Part shown: positions 24,501 to 32,677 of the stretch, piece by piece
How the letters are laid out: each line of letters starts with the position of its first letter
Position numbering within the stretch: position 1 is the stretch's first letter
Assembly (NCBI GenBank): GCA_031266295.1
Contig: JAISBH010000157.1
Location: 1-38,417 of the forward strand
Direction of reading: 5' to 3'
From: Oscillospiraceae bacterium
GTDB taxonomy: Bacteria > Bacillota > Clostridia > Christensenellales > Aristaeellaceae
Length of the DNA stretch: 38,417 bases
Program-made: the position numbers and the translations under genes
Notes under the pieces: generated by a model
What the model was told of the DNA's origin: nothing
Seen by the model: only the letters and a program-made list of their open reading frames with translations
Database searches by the model: none

Positions 24501-25766
24501 ATGCCAGACGGACGCGACAACAAACCGCGATACAAATCGAACCCTATCGACGGCAAGGATAACCGGGGCGCATACACCCCGCGAGGCGAGAATCGCGGTT
24601 CTTATAAACCCCGCAGTGGTAGCCACGACGGTTTCCATCCCCCCGCTCGCGAGGATAATCGCGATCGTCGGCACGAGTCCAACCCGCAGAGCAGCGCATT
24701 CAACCGATACAGCGATCGCAACAGTGTGCGCGTGATTGATCGCGGAGAATCTCATCGCGGTAAGCCGTTCGGCGATTCATTCGACAGACAGCCCAGACCG
24801 GATAAGCCGGACAGGTTCGACAGATCGGCAAGACCTGACCGGACGCCCAGACCCGCCGGATCGGACAGGCCGACAAGACCTGTGCGCTTCGATCAGCCGC
24901 CGCGCGGCGGACCGGATTACGGTAAGCGTCCCGCACCGCCGCGACCGATCGCACCCCGCGAGCCAAGCGAATTACACGAACCGCGTCGCGCGGGATTTTT
25001 CACGCCGACAGAATCGGAGCCTGCTCCGAATCTTGAGAATATCCTCTCGGGACGCAACCCTATTCGTGAGGCGCTGCGCGCCGGACGCGATCTGGAGAAG
25101 CTGATGGTCGCAAAGGGCGATCTATCCGGCTCCGCGCGCGAGATAGTTGCAATGGCGCGCGAAAAAGGCGTACCCATCCACGAGGTGGACCGCGTTGCGC
25201 TGGAACGGCTCAGCCCCGCGCATCAAGGCTTGGTCGCCATAGCATCTGCGTACAAGTATTCGTCGCTGGACGACATACTCGCCAGGGCGGCGGAACGCGG
25301 CGAGGAACCGTTGGTCGTCATACTAGACGGCATCACCGATCCGCACAACCTAGGGGCGATTATCCGCAGCGCGGAATGCGCGGGCGCGCATGGCGTGATC
25401 ATCCCTGAACGCCGCGCCGCAGGGCTGACCGCCGCTGCGGTCAAGGCCTCCGCCGGAGCGATTGAGCACCTGCCGGTCGCGCGCGTGACCAACATCGTTC
25501 GCCTCCTTGCTGAACTCAAGGAGAAGGGGCTGTGGATACTATCCGCGCACACGAGCGGCGAGGATTACACCGCGGTCGATCTCAGCGGCCCTGTCGCGCT
25601 GGTCGTGGGATCAGAAGGCGAGGGCGTATCCCGGCTGGTGCTGGAGAAGTCTGACAAGCGCGTAATGCTGCCCATACGCGGCCGCACCGAGAGCCTTAAC
25701 GCGTCCGTCGCGGCGGGCATCCTGCTGTACGAGGTCGTTCGGCGGCGCTTGGGATGCGGAGTATAG
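24501..25766 (+). CDS. rlmB: 23S rRNA 2'-O-methyltransferase RlmB (TrmH family) with long disordered N-terminus
   Basis: A 421-residue protein. Residues from about 175 onward match SpoU/TrmH methyltransferases: ILSGRNPIREALRAGRDLEK (substrate-binding domain), then the knotted SAM domain with DGITDPHNLGAIIRSAECAG (motif 1), GPVALVVGSEGEGVSRLV (motif 2) and LPIRGRTESLNASVAAGILL (motif 3). These enzymes methylate the ribose of G2251 in 23S rRNA (E. coli numbering). Residues 1-175 are low complexity, rich in Arg, Asp and Pro (DRFDRSARPDRTPRPAG), probably disordered and RNA-binding; typical RlmB is about 245-250 residues. GGAGG precedes ATG 24501. Same operon as mrnC. Confidence 0.92.
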   Translation: MPDGRDNKPRYKSNPIDGKDNRGAYTPRGENRGSYKPRSGSHDGFHPPAREDNRDRRHESNPQSSAFNRYSDRNSVRVIDRGESHRGKPFGDSFDRQPRPDKPDRFDRSARPDRTPRPAGSDRPTRPVRFDQPPRGGPDYGKRPAPPRPIAPREPSELHEPRRAGFFTPTESEPAPNLENILSGRNPIREALRAGRDLEKLMVAKGDLSGSAREIVAMAREKGVPIHEVDRVALERLSPAHQGLVAIASAYKYSSLDDILARAAERGEEPLVVILDGITDPHNLGAIIRSAECAGAHGVIIPERRAAGLTAAAVKASAGAIEHLPVARVTNIVRLLAELKEKGLWILSAHTSGEDYTAVDLSGPVALVVGSEGEGVSRLVLEKSDKRVMLPIRGRTESLNASVAAGILLYEVVRRRLGCGV

Positions 25767-25815
25767 CGCCGCCCATTCAAGGGTGGATGGGGCGGGATTC
25801 ACGCCCCGAGTGGGC

Positions 25816-26334
25816 ATGAATCCCCTCCTGCTGGTAGACGGATACAACGTGATCGGGCAGTGGATGCGCGTGCAGAAGGAAGGCTGGCCGATCGACCAGG
25901 CGCGCGAGCGGCTGGCGCACCGATTGAGTGAGTATGCCGCGTTTGAAGGACTGGATGTTGTTCTCGTGTTTGACGCGACGCACAGCGACCGCCTGACCCG
26001 CACCGAGGAGAAGATCGGTTCGTTGACGGTGGTATTCACCCGGGCAGGCGAGAGTGCGGATCAGTATATAGAACGCATGGCGGATTCGGCGCCGCGCAAC
26101 CGTGAACTGCGCGTAGCCACCAGTGATTCTATCATACAGACAATAACGTTCGGGCGCGGCGCGACGCGCGTTCCGGCGCGCGAGCTGATACTGGCCATCG
26201 ACCAGAGCCGGGTCAAACAGCGCGCGGCCATCGCCGCTCCCGCTGTCCGTGGCGTCAAGGCGTACCCGATATATCAGCGGCTGCCGCCCGAACAGCAGGC
26301 GGCCCTTGAAAGGCTGCGCAGGGGGGAGAAGTAG
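25816..26334 (+). CDS. rae1: Rae1/YacP ribosome-associated NYN endoribonuclease
   Basis: A 172-residue protein starting MNPLLLVDGYNVIGQW, the NYN (PIN-like) domain signature of YacP, the ribosome-associated endonuclease Rae1 of B. subtilis that cuts mRNA in the A site. Further family features are VVLVFDATHS, VVFTRAGESADQYIER and VATSDSIIQ, which hold the acidic active-site residues. ATG 25816 gives the family's usual length and N-terminus; GTG 25810 and GTG 25783 in frame are alternatives, and none has a strong ribosome binding site. It lies between rlmB and sigH, the same order as in Bacillus. Confidence 0.88.
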   Translation: MNPLLLVDGYNVIGQWMRVQKEGWPIDQARERLAHRLSEYAAFEGLDVVLVFDATHSDRLTRTEEKIGSLTVVFTRAGESADQYIERMADSAPRNRELRVATSDSIIQTITFGRGATRVPARELILAIDQSRVKQRAAIAAPAVRGVKAYPIYQRLPPEQQAALERLRRGEK

Positions 26335-26335
26335 C

Positions 26336-27043
26336 GTGTACAATTGGGACGGAGTTACAATCTCTGACATCCCCGTCTCCGACGCGTCCATACAGAGAGA
26401 GGCCGCGCCGCGCGTCCCGGGCGTGTTCGACCATTACACGGACGAGGATCTCGCCCTGCTCGCTCAGCGGGACGACGAACCCGCGTTGGAGTACTTGCTG
26501 GGCAAGTACAAAAACTACGTGCGATCGAAGGCGCGCAGTTACTTCCTTATTGGCGCGAGTCACGAGGACATCGTCCAAGAAGGCATGATCGGCCTGTTCA
26601 AGGCGGTGCGCGATTATCGGCCGGATAAGCTGTCCACGTTCCGCGCGTTCGCCGAGCTGTGTGTGACGCGGCAGATCATCACAGCCATCAAGACAGCCAC
26701 GCGCCAGAAGCATATCCCGCTGAACTCTTACATCTCGTTGAACAAACCCGTGTTCGACGAGGAATCCGACCGCACGCTGCTGGATCTCATCACCGAGGTA
26801 CGCGTCACGAACCCCGAGGATCTGGTGATAGGCCGCGAGGAGTTCTCCAAGATGGAGGGGCGGATAGGCACGATGCTTTCGCGGCTGGAGCAGGAAGTGT
26901 TGCTGGCATACCTGGACGGACATAGCTATCAGCAGATCGCGCAGGACCTGTCCAGGCACGTGAAATCGATCGACAACGCCCTGCAGCGCGTCAAACGCAA
27001 AATGGAGAAATTGCTTGAGGAGAAGATGCAGGCGGCGCAATAG
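26336..27043 (+). CDS. sigH: RNA polymerase sigma-H factor
   Basis: A 235-residue sigma-70 family protein. Region 2 holds LLGKYKNYVRSKARSYFLIG followed by DIVQEGMIGLFKAVRDYRPD, RAFAELCVTRQIITAIKTAT and RQKHIPLNSYISL, all strongly SigH-like. Region 4 has LSRLEQEVLLAYLDGHSYQQ and a helix-turn-helix ending KSIDNALQRVKRKME. GTG 26336 is chosen because GGGGGGAG stands 7 nt upstream and the stop of rae1 is 2 bp before; residues 1-20 form a variable leader. SigH controls transition-phase and early sporulation genes in Bacilli and Clostridia; whether this organism sporulates cannot be told here. Confidence 0.93.
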   Translation: MYNWDGVTISDIPVSDASIQREAAPRVPGVFDHYTDEDLALLAQRDDEPALEYLLGKYKNYVRSKARSYFLIGASHEDIVQEGMIGLFKAVRDYRPDKLSTFRAFAELCVTRQIITAIKTATRQKHIPLNSYISLNKPVFDEESDRTLLDLITEVRVTNPEDLVIGREEFSKMEGRIGTMLSRLEQEVLLAYLDGHSYQQIAQDLSRHVKSIDNALQRVKRKMEKLLEEKMQAAQ

Positions 27044-27079
27044 CGGCGCGCGTTATGCACAGCGAAAGGCGGTTATTCC

Positions 27080-28087
27080 ATGCCACAAACCGACGTTCTT
27101 CTGGCCTACGCCACTGGCGGCAGCGTAATCACGCCCGCCGACGCGAAACGCCTGACTCATCTGAATCTGGCGTTCACGAAAATTGACAATCAGGGCGGAT
27201 TCTCGTGCGATCATCCGCTGCAAGCGAGTATAGGCGAACTGCGTGAACTGAATCCACGCCTGAAGATTATTTCGTCTATTATACCAGCACAACCGGACGC
27301 GTTCACGGTTTGCGCCGCCGATCCCGAGTTGAGAGTGAAAGCCGCGCGGAACTGCGCCGCGTTTCTTAACGAGTATGGTTACGACGGCGTAGACTTCGAC
27401 TGGGAATATCCATGCGTGCCGTCCAACGGCGTCGCCGCTACGGCGGCGGATAAACCCAACTTTACCGCGTTCCTCCGTGAAACCCGCAACGCTATCGGAC
27501 CCGATAAGCTGCTGACCATCGCCGCCGGGGCGGATGTGTACTATTGCGAATCCGTGGACATACCCTCCGTCAGCGGGATACTGGATTTCATCAACCTAAT
27601 GACATATGATTTGAAATGCGGATTCCACGCGCTGAGCGGGCATCACACAAACCTGTTCTCGTCAACGGGCGACTACTTCCACAACAGCTGCGCCCGGGCG
27701 ATGCGGCTATTTGAGGCGTACGGAGCGCCGAAGGAGAAGCTGGTGATGGGGGCGGCGTTCTATTCGCGCAAATGGGATAATGTGCCGGACTTCAACGGCG
27801 GTTATCTGCAGCTCACACCCAAGGGCGGCGGGTATGGTCCCGGATACGCGACACTGGCGGAGTCGTATATCGACAAAAACGGTTATGTCCGGCACTGGGA
27901 CGATGAGTCGAAGGCGCCGTACCTATTCAACGGCGACACGTTTATATCATACGACGATCCCGAGTCGATCGCGCATAAATGCGATTATGTGAAGTCGCGA
28001 GGCTTTCGAGGGCTATTCTATTGGGAGCACGCCAGCGATCCGTCGGGAATCCTGCTGGAAGCGTGTTACAAGGGTTTGTTTGAATAA
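27080..28087 (+). CDS. GH18-family glycoside hydrolase, cytoplasmic
   Basis: A 335-residue single-domain GH18 protein. The catalytic DxxDxDxE motif is intact: YDGVDFDWEYP with Asp102, Asp105, Asp107 and Glu109. Later barrel landmarks are INLMTYDLKCGFH and KLVMGAAFYSRKW, and it ends with RGLFYWEHASDPSG. No signal peptide or carbohydrate-binding module is found, so it acts in the cytosol on imported chito-oligosaccharides, N-glycan-derived chitobiose or similar beta-GlcNAc linkages. AAAGGCGG precedes ATG 27080, 36 bp after sigH, so it may be read through from that operon; a hairpin follows the stop. Confidence 0.9.
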   Translation: MPQTDVLLAYATGGSVITPADAKRLTHLNLAFTKIDNQGGFSCDHPLQASIGELRELNPRLKIISSIIPAQPDAFTVCAADPELRVKAARNCAAFLNEYGYDGVDFDWEYPCVPSNGVAATAADKPNFTAFLRETRNAIGPDKLLTIAAGADVYYCESVDIPSVSGILDFINLMTYDLKCGFHALSGHHTNLFSSTGDYFHNSCARAMRLFEAYGAPKEKLVMGAAFYSRKWDNVPDFNGGYLQLTPKGGGYGPGYATLAESYIDKNGYVRHWDDESKAPYLFNGDTFISYDDPESIAHKCDYVKSRGFRGLFYWEHASDPSGILLEACYKGLFE

Positions 28088-28092
28088 CGATC

Positions 28093-28128
28093 GAAGCGGG
28101 GGAGGCTATGATCAGCCGCCTCCGCTTC
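28093..28128. terminator. Hairpin between convergent genes
   Basis: GAAGCGGGGGAGGCT (28093-28107), loop ATGATC, then AGCCGCCTCCGCTTC (28114-28128), two mismatches. It lies 5 bp after the GH18 stop and 37 bp from the end of the convergent small ORF, so it probably ends transcription from both sides. Confidence 0.65.
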
Positions 28129-28165
28129 ATCAGTATGTCTCTTAGGTTTAACGCGCGCCGATACA

Positions 28166-28336
28166 CTATTTGACAGGTTTCGGGTTGCGCGCCGCGTACA
28201 GGTTCGCCAATGCCTCCGCCTTGTAGGAGCTGTCAACCGCGCTTGGCGCTATCCCAGTATAATCCGTCGCCGACGCTATCGCGCATAGGTTGTAGTACGG
28301 GTCGTCGAATATCGAAAATCCGCGCTTTGGATCCAT
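28166..28336 (-). CDS. Small hypothetical protein (56 aa)
   Basis: A 56-residue frame, MDPKRGFSIFDDPYYNLCAI at the start, then a hydrophilic Ala-rich helix ending ARNPKPVK. ATG 28336 is chosen because GGGAGGTG lies 6 nt upstream, a very good ribosome binding site that supports real translation; the frame extends upstream but without a site. There is no membrane segment. I do not recognise the family. It lies 140 bp downstream of the TSUP gene on the same strand and ends near a bidirectional hairpin. No clear promoter of its own was found. Confidence 0.6.
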   Translation of the reverse strand: MDPKRGFSIFDDPYYNLCAIASATDYTGIAPSAVDSSYKAEALANLYAARNPKPVK

Positions 28337-28438
28337 TGTTCGCACCTCCCACGCCGATAGAATGCGCGATCGCGGTCTAGATGATGCTGGAAACAAATTA
28401 CAATGTAACGGGTATTGACATTGGCGCAGCCTCCTTCA

Positions 28439-28491
28439 CGCCGCGTAGGGACCCCTTTGACGCTGCGGCGGAGGGGTTATCCCCCAACCCC
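28439..28491 (-). repeat. Intergenic palindromic repeat overlapping the TSUP stop
   Basis: On the minus strand GGGGTTGGGGG, then AACCCCTC, GCCGC and ACGCGGCG follow in the same order as in the block just after the histidine-kinase gene (12958-13000: GGGGTTGGGG, CCCCCTC, GCCGC, ACGCGGCG). GGGGTT/AACCCC form a stem with the TSUP stop codon TAA inside it. Probably a repeat family placed at gene ends. Confidence 0.55.
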
Positions 28492-29253
28492 AGCCGCCCT
28501 GACTCCCAACGTAACCAATATAAGCGCCAGCACCACGGCCAGCACAGCCTGTATCACTTTCGCTCCATTCTTGATGGCAAAGCCCGCTCCCAGCAAATTC
28601 CCCGCTATTGAAAACGCTGCGGCGGCCAACCCCAGCCACCAATCCACATACCCGCCTAACATGAAGCTGGCCAGGCTTGATACCCCGCTGGCCAGGTTGA
28701 CGACCTTCGCCGAACCGCTGGCTATGATGGGCGGCATACCCGTCACACCCGAGAACAGCAGTATCAGGAACGTGCCCGTCCCCGGCCCGATCATCCCATC
28801 GTAGAACCCGACTACCAACCCTATCACGGCGTACGCGGGGAACCGCCACGCTCCCGGCGTTATCTTACGCTGAAACTCGCCGCGTCGCGTTAACAGTATC
28901 ACACATACCACCGGCAGTACAAACATCATTATCTTAAGCGCCAGCGCCTCCGGTATGTGCTCCAACGCCTGCGCGCCCAAGAATGCGCCGGGCAGTGCGC
29001 CCGCCGTCGCTGTCAGCGCCGGAACCCACGCCACGTCGCCGCCTCGCGCGTACCTAATCACTGCGGCTATCGAACCAAAACTCGCCGATAGCTTGTTCGT
29101 TCCAGCCGACAGCCTCGCCAGCACGCCGCCGCTTCCCAGCGCCAGGTAATACGCGGGCAATGATATCAAACCGCCCCCGCCCGCGATCGAGTCTATGAAT
29201 CCCGCGAGCATACATAGCGGGCAAGCTATCAAGTATGGCAGTATTGCGGTCAT
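28477..29253 (-). CDS. TSUP (TauE/SafE) family anion permease
   Basis: A 258-residue protein with about eight helices. The N-terminal AGFIDSIAGGGGLISLPA is the signature of the TSUP family, repeated weakly in the second half (GFYDGMIGPGTGTFLILL). Family members move sulfite, sulfonates, sulfoacetate or related organic anions. AGAGG precedes ATG 29253, and the gene starts 9 bp after the AEC permease, the third gene of an aspartokinase–AEC–TSUP operon. Its last codons (GVGG, stop) lie in a GC-rich repeat. The substrate cannot be read; the sulfur or amino-acid link is inference from neighbours. Confidence 0.9.
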   Translation of the reverse strand: MTAILPYLIACPLCMLAGFIDSIAGGGGLISLPAYYLALGSGGVLARLSAGTNKLSASFGSIAAVIRYARGGDVAWVPALTATAGALPGAFLGAQALEHIPEALALKIMMFVLPVVCVILLTRRGEFQRKITPGAWRFPAYAVIGLVVGFYDGMIGPGTGTFLILLFSGVTGMPPIIASGSAKVVNLASGVSSLASFMLGGYVDWWLGLAAAAFSIAGNLLGAGFAIKNGAKVIQAVLAVVLALILVTLGVRAAGVGG

Positions 29254-29262
29254 AATGCCTCT

Positions 29263-30219
29263 TTATATCAGCGGAAGCGCCAGCGCGATAAGCGGCAGAG
29301 CAATCATAAGACTGATAGTTGACACCGCGACTCCAAGCGACGCGTACTCTCCGTCCGCGCCATAACCATGCGCTATGATTGCTACCTGGGTCATTGTAGC
29401 CATGCCTGTCTGCAGCACGAACACCTGCGCGGGTAATCCCCTAACGCCCAGCAACAAACACGACGCCAGCGTCAACGTGGGCGCGAGCATATACCGCACG
29501 AGCAACAGCGCGCCGAATCCGCGCTCCCACTTGAACCCTCCGCGCAGCGCATTGAACAGCATCGATCCTATGAATATCATAGACAGCGGGGTAACCAGTC
29601 CTCCTATGGAAGACGCGGCGTTCATTATTGGCGCGGGTAATGTTGCTCCAATCAGTACGAGAATAATTGAGATCATCAGCGTCACGAACGGTGGGCTGAC
29701 CAGACGCTTGAGCGTTGTAACGACAACCTGCCCGAAACCCGCGGCGATTGTTGGCTGATTGGTTCCATCACGCTGGATCTCGCCCACGCCTACCACCCAA
29801 AACATTGTCGTGTTCGCCAAGTAGTATGCCGTTGCGTATGGTATCCCTATCTCGCCGATGACGGCGCGCACGACGGGGAATCCGATGAAAACCGTATTGC
29901 TGAACGCACACAGCGCGGTAAACACGCCTTGCCTCTTCTCAGGCACCCGAATCAGCTTTGCGAACCACCGCGCCGCGAACGCCCATATCAGCATGTTCGA
30001 TACTGGCACGATCAGCAGGTACGCGGAACCTAGAAGCTCGCCGCGCGTGAACGTGGTCAGCATAGTTGACAGAATAGTGCCTGGCAGAGCGGCGCGCACT
30101 ACCAGCGCGGACAGCAGCCGATTGCCCTCCTCCGCCAGATAACCCTTCCAGGCGAAGAAACAGCCGACGCCCATCAATATAAGCATCGTCGCCACAGCGG
30201 TCAGCGCGTTAGTGAACAT
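29263..30219 (-). CDS. AEC-family (auxin efflux carrier-like) permease
   Basis: A 318-residue protein with about ten helices in two inverted halves. Family features include GCFFAWKGYLAEEGNRLLS near the N-terminus, FSNTVFIGFPVVRAV (the conserved N-T-x-F-x-G-x-P helix) and the later LQTGMATMTQVAIIAHGYGA. Bacterial AEC proteins carry malate, malonate or amino acids. ATG 30219 is chosen because the protein then begins at the first helix and the gene overlaps the end of aspartokinase by 11 bp; a longer frame inside that gene lacks support. No strong ribosome binding site, so coupling to aspartokinase translation is likely. An amino-acid export role is suggested by the operon, not shown. Confidence 0.88.
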   Translation of the reverse strand: MFTNALTAVATMLILMGVGCFFAWKGYLAEEGNRLLSALVVRAALPGTILSTMLTTFTRGELLGSAYLLIVPVSNMLIWAFAARWFAKLIRVPEKRQGVFTALCAFSNTVFIGFPVVRAVIGEIGIPYATAYYLANTTMFWVVGVGEIQRDGTNQPTIAAGFGQVVVTTLKRLVSPPFVTLMISIILVLIGATLPAPIMNAASSIGGLVTPLSMIFIGSMLFNALRGGFKWERGFGALLLVRYMLAPTLTLASCLLLGVRGLPAQVFVLQTGMATMTQVAIIAHGYGADGEYASLGVAVSTISLMIALPLIALALPLI

Positions 30220-31570
30220 CGCCGCCACTTTCGTCGATGAACGTCCCGTATATGGCGCGCACGGCTTTATCGAAATCCTGGCTTGACACTCCGACAATAA
30301 TATTCAGCTCGCTGGATCCCTGGTCGATCATGCGCACGTTCACGTGCGCTTCGCTCAGCGCGTCAAACAGTCTGGACGCAATGCCGCGCTGGCGCACCAT
30401 GCCCCTACCCACCGTCGCTATCAGCGCCATGTCCTCGTGAATCTCTATTGAATCCGGTTCGGTAAGCTCGTATATGCGCGTGATCAGCCTCTCTCGGGCC
30501 TTATCCAGCGCTTCCTTGTGAAGCACTACGCACATGGTGTCGATGCCAGTGGGCAGATGCTCGAACGATATACCGCATTCCTCGACCGCCTGCAGCACGC
30601 GGCGGCCGAATCCCAGTTCCGCGTTCATCATCGCTTTCTCAATTACGATGATCGCGAAGCCTTTACGTCCCGCGATGCCGGTGATGCCTGCCAGCGGTTC
30701 GCCTTGCGCGTGAGGGAGTATCAGCGTGCCGGGGTGCTCCGGCTCGTTGGTGTTGCGAATATTGATGGGAATGCCCGCCTTGCGCACCGGGAATATCGCG
30801 TCTTCATGCAGCACGGTCGCGCCCATATACGATAATTCGCGCAGCTCGCGGTATGTTATCTGCTCTATCCGGCGCGGATTCTTGACGATGCGCGGGTCGG
30901 CGGTGAGAAATCCGGATACGTCCGTCCAATTCTCGTATAAGTCCGCGTCTGCGGCGCGAGCGACTATCGCGCCGGTCACGTCGCTGCCACCGCGCGAGAA
31001 CGTCCTGATTGTGCCGTCGGGCATGTTTCCGTAAAAGCCCGGTATAACGGCGTACTCATGGGTCAACAGGGCGTGCGCGCACTCCAATTGAGTGCGTTCC
31101 GAGTCGAACGTGCCGTCATCCCTAAACCACACGCAGTGCGCCGGATCGATGAACGCCCAGCCCATCAGCGCGGACAGCAGCAATCCGTTCAGATATTCGC
31201 CCCGGCTGGCTGCGTAATCGGCTGTCGGTTCCTGCGGTATTCGGCGTTCAATATTGTCGAGTTCGCCTTCTAGATCCACGTTCAGCTCCAGGGCGGAGGC
31301 TATGTCCAGGAAACGGCGGCGAATCTCGCTGAATATCCGCTCGTATTCGCGCGCATGGTCTATCGCTTCGCGGGACTCGCTTCCTATGGCTTGAGCCAGA
31401 TCGTGACATCGATATAATAAGTCCGTTATCTTATGGTCGGCGCTGTGCCGCCGTCCTGGCGCGGATGGGATCACGTACCGCCGCGCGGGATCGCTGCGCA
31501 GTATCTCACGCACCTTCAGGAACTGCTCCGAGTCCGACAGCGAACTGCCGCCAAACTTGGCTACTATCAA
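30209..31570 (-). CDS. lysC: Aspartate kinase (AKIII/YclM-like)
   Basis: A 453-residue monofunctional aspartokinase, first step of lysine, threonine and methionine synthesis. It begins IVAKFGGSSLSD, followed by SAPGRRHSADHKITDLL, resembling the long AKIII/YclM class. GFYGNMPDGTIRTFSRGGSD and ENWTDVSGFLTADPRIV hold the ATP/aspartate site. Two C-terminal ACT domains follow (about 310-453; MALIATVGRGMVRQRGIASR), usually binding feedback amino acids. TTG 31570 is chosen because AGGAG lies 9 nt upstream and the protein then starts right at the conserved strand; another TTG at 31579 would touch the Shine-Dalgarno. It leads the operon with the AEC and TSUP permeases and lies near dapF. The paralogue name is uncertain. 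Confidence 0.92.
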   Translation of the reverse strand: MIVAKFGGSSLSDSEQFLKVREILRSDPARRYVIPSAPGRRHSADHKITDLLYRCHDLAQAIGSESREAIDHAREYERIFSEIRRRFLDIASALELNVDLEGELDNIERRIPQEPTADYAASRGEYLNGLLLSALMGWAFIDPAHCVWFRDDGTFDSERTQLECAHALLTHEYAVIPGFYGNMPDGTIRTFSRGGSDVTGAIVARAADADLYENWTDVSGFLTADPRIVKNPRRIEQITYRELRELSYMGATVLHEDAIFPVRKAGIPINIRNTNEPEHPGTLILPHAQGEPLAGITGIAGRKGFAIIVIEKAMMNAELGFGRRVLQAVEECGISFEHLPTGIDTMCVVLHKEALDKARERLITRIYELTEPDSIEIHEDMALIATVGRGMVRQRGIASRLFDALSEAHVNVRMIDQGSSELNIIVGVSSQDFDKAVRAIYGTFIDESGGDVH

Positions 31571-31711
31571 TGGTAACAACTCCTAACGATATTTGTTGAT
31601 AATTTCATCATATGTGGAGTCGGCTAAAATGTACTGTGCTTCTTTGGTTTTCTTTTAAATCGACAGTTCCTCCGCAAACACTTGCACATTCGACGGTATG
31701 TTGGGCTGTAT

Positions 31712-32560
31712 TTATCCTAGCCAGACGCCGTCGAATACAAACGTCGCCGGGCCGGTCATCAGCACGGGGTTGTCGCCGCCCAGCCAGTCGATCGCCAGAT
31801 CGCCACCGCGCAGGGTTATGCGCGTCTCGCCGAATCCCACGCGGCCTGTGCGCTTCGCCGCTACCGCAGCCGCGCACGCGGCTGTGCCGCACGCCATCGT
31901 CTCGCCCGAGCCGCGTTCCCAAACACGCATCTTCAGCCGATTATCGGATATGCGCTTGACGAACCCCACGTTCACCCGTTCCGGGAACATCTCATGATTC
32001 TCCAGCATTTTGCCATACGCCTCAAACCCTTTGAGCGTGAACGGGTCCTCTTCTATGAACAGCACCGCGTGCGGATTGCCCATCGATACGCACGTCATTG
32101 GGAACGTTCTGCCGACAATCTCTATCGCGTGCTCTATCACCGAGTCGCCGTCCAGCGCGACGGGTATCTTCGACGGCGTGAACACCGGCGCGCCCATGTC
32201 CACCCGCACCGCGCTTACGGTCTCGCCATCCTTGATGATCGTCAGATTTTTAATACCACCGCCCGTTTCCAAAGTGAAGCTGGTCATGTTCTTGCCGATC
32301 AGCCCTCGCTCGTACGCATACTTGGCAATGCACCGCGCGCCGTTGCCGCACATCTGAGCCTCGCTGCCGTCGTTATTGAACATCCGCATCCGCAGATCGG
32401 CCTTGTCGCTGGGCAGTATCAGTATAATCCCGTCCGATCCTACACCCGTGTGATAGGCGCTCATGCTGACGGACAGCGACGCCGGATTGTCCACCTGCTC
32501 CTCAAATCCATTGATATAAATATAATCGTTCCCAATGCCATGCATCTTCGTAAACCGCAT
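31712..32560 (-). CDS. dapF: Diaminopimelate epimerase
   Basis: A 282-residue enzyme converting LL- to meso-diaminopimelate for lysine and peptidoglycan. It starts MRFTKMHGIGNDYIYI; the two catalytic cysteines are Cys71 in MCGNGARCIA and Cys224 in ERGSGETMACGTAACA. Both halves of the pseudo-symmetric fold are complete. ATG 32560 is chosen because GGAGGT stands 5-6 nt upstream; an upstream GTG-type extension adds 10 unrelated residues. The gene is divergent from metG and 141 bp before aspartokinase, on the same strand; no clear terminator lies between them, so a common transcript is possible. Confidence 0.95.
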   Translation of the reverse strand: MRFTKMHGIGNDYIYINGFEEQVDNPASLSVSMSAYHTGVGSDGIILILPSDKADLRMRMFNNDGSEAQMCGNGARCIAKYAYERGLIGKNMTSFTLETGGGIKNLTIIKDGETVSAVRVDMGAPVFTPSKIPVALDGDSVIEHAIEIVGRTFPMTCVSMGNPHAVLFIEEDPFTLKGFEAYGKMLENHEMFPERVNVGFVKRISDNRLKMRVWERGSGETMACGTAACAAAVAAKRTGRVGFGETRITLRGGDLAIDWLGGDNPVLMTGPATFVFDGVWLG

Positions 32561-32648
32561 ACCGTACCTCCATCCTAGGCCGTTTGACAATTATTATCAG
32601 TAGTATATCACGCCGCCATGCTCTTTACCAGAATCCGGGTGAAAATTC

Positions 32649-32677
32649 TTGCGCTTTGCCGGAATACAGTGTAGAAT
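32649..32677 (+). promoter_or_regulatory. Promoter of metG
   Basis: TTGCGC (32649-32654), 17 bp, TAGAAT (32672-32677). Transcription would start near 32684, leaving a 110-nt leader before metG that includes a small GC stem (GCCGC/GCGGC) but no recognised riboswitch. Confidence 0.7.

Noticed and set aside
26255..27040. 261-codon open frame antisense to sigH
   Set aside because: It mirrors sigH across nearly its whole length; its translation is low-complexity and His/Arg-rich without family features, typical of GC-rich antisense frames.
31567..31611. 14-codon ORF (MMKLST...) ending across the aspartokinase start, as a possible leader peptide
   Set aside because: No ribosome binding site, no run of Lys or Thr codons and no attenuator hairpin.
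31571..31711. Lysine riboswitch before aspartokinase
   Set aside because: The 141-bp gap lacks the length and conserved helices of an L-box.
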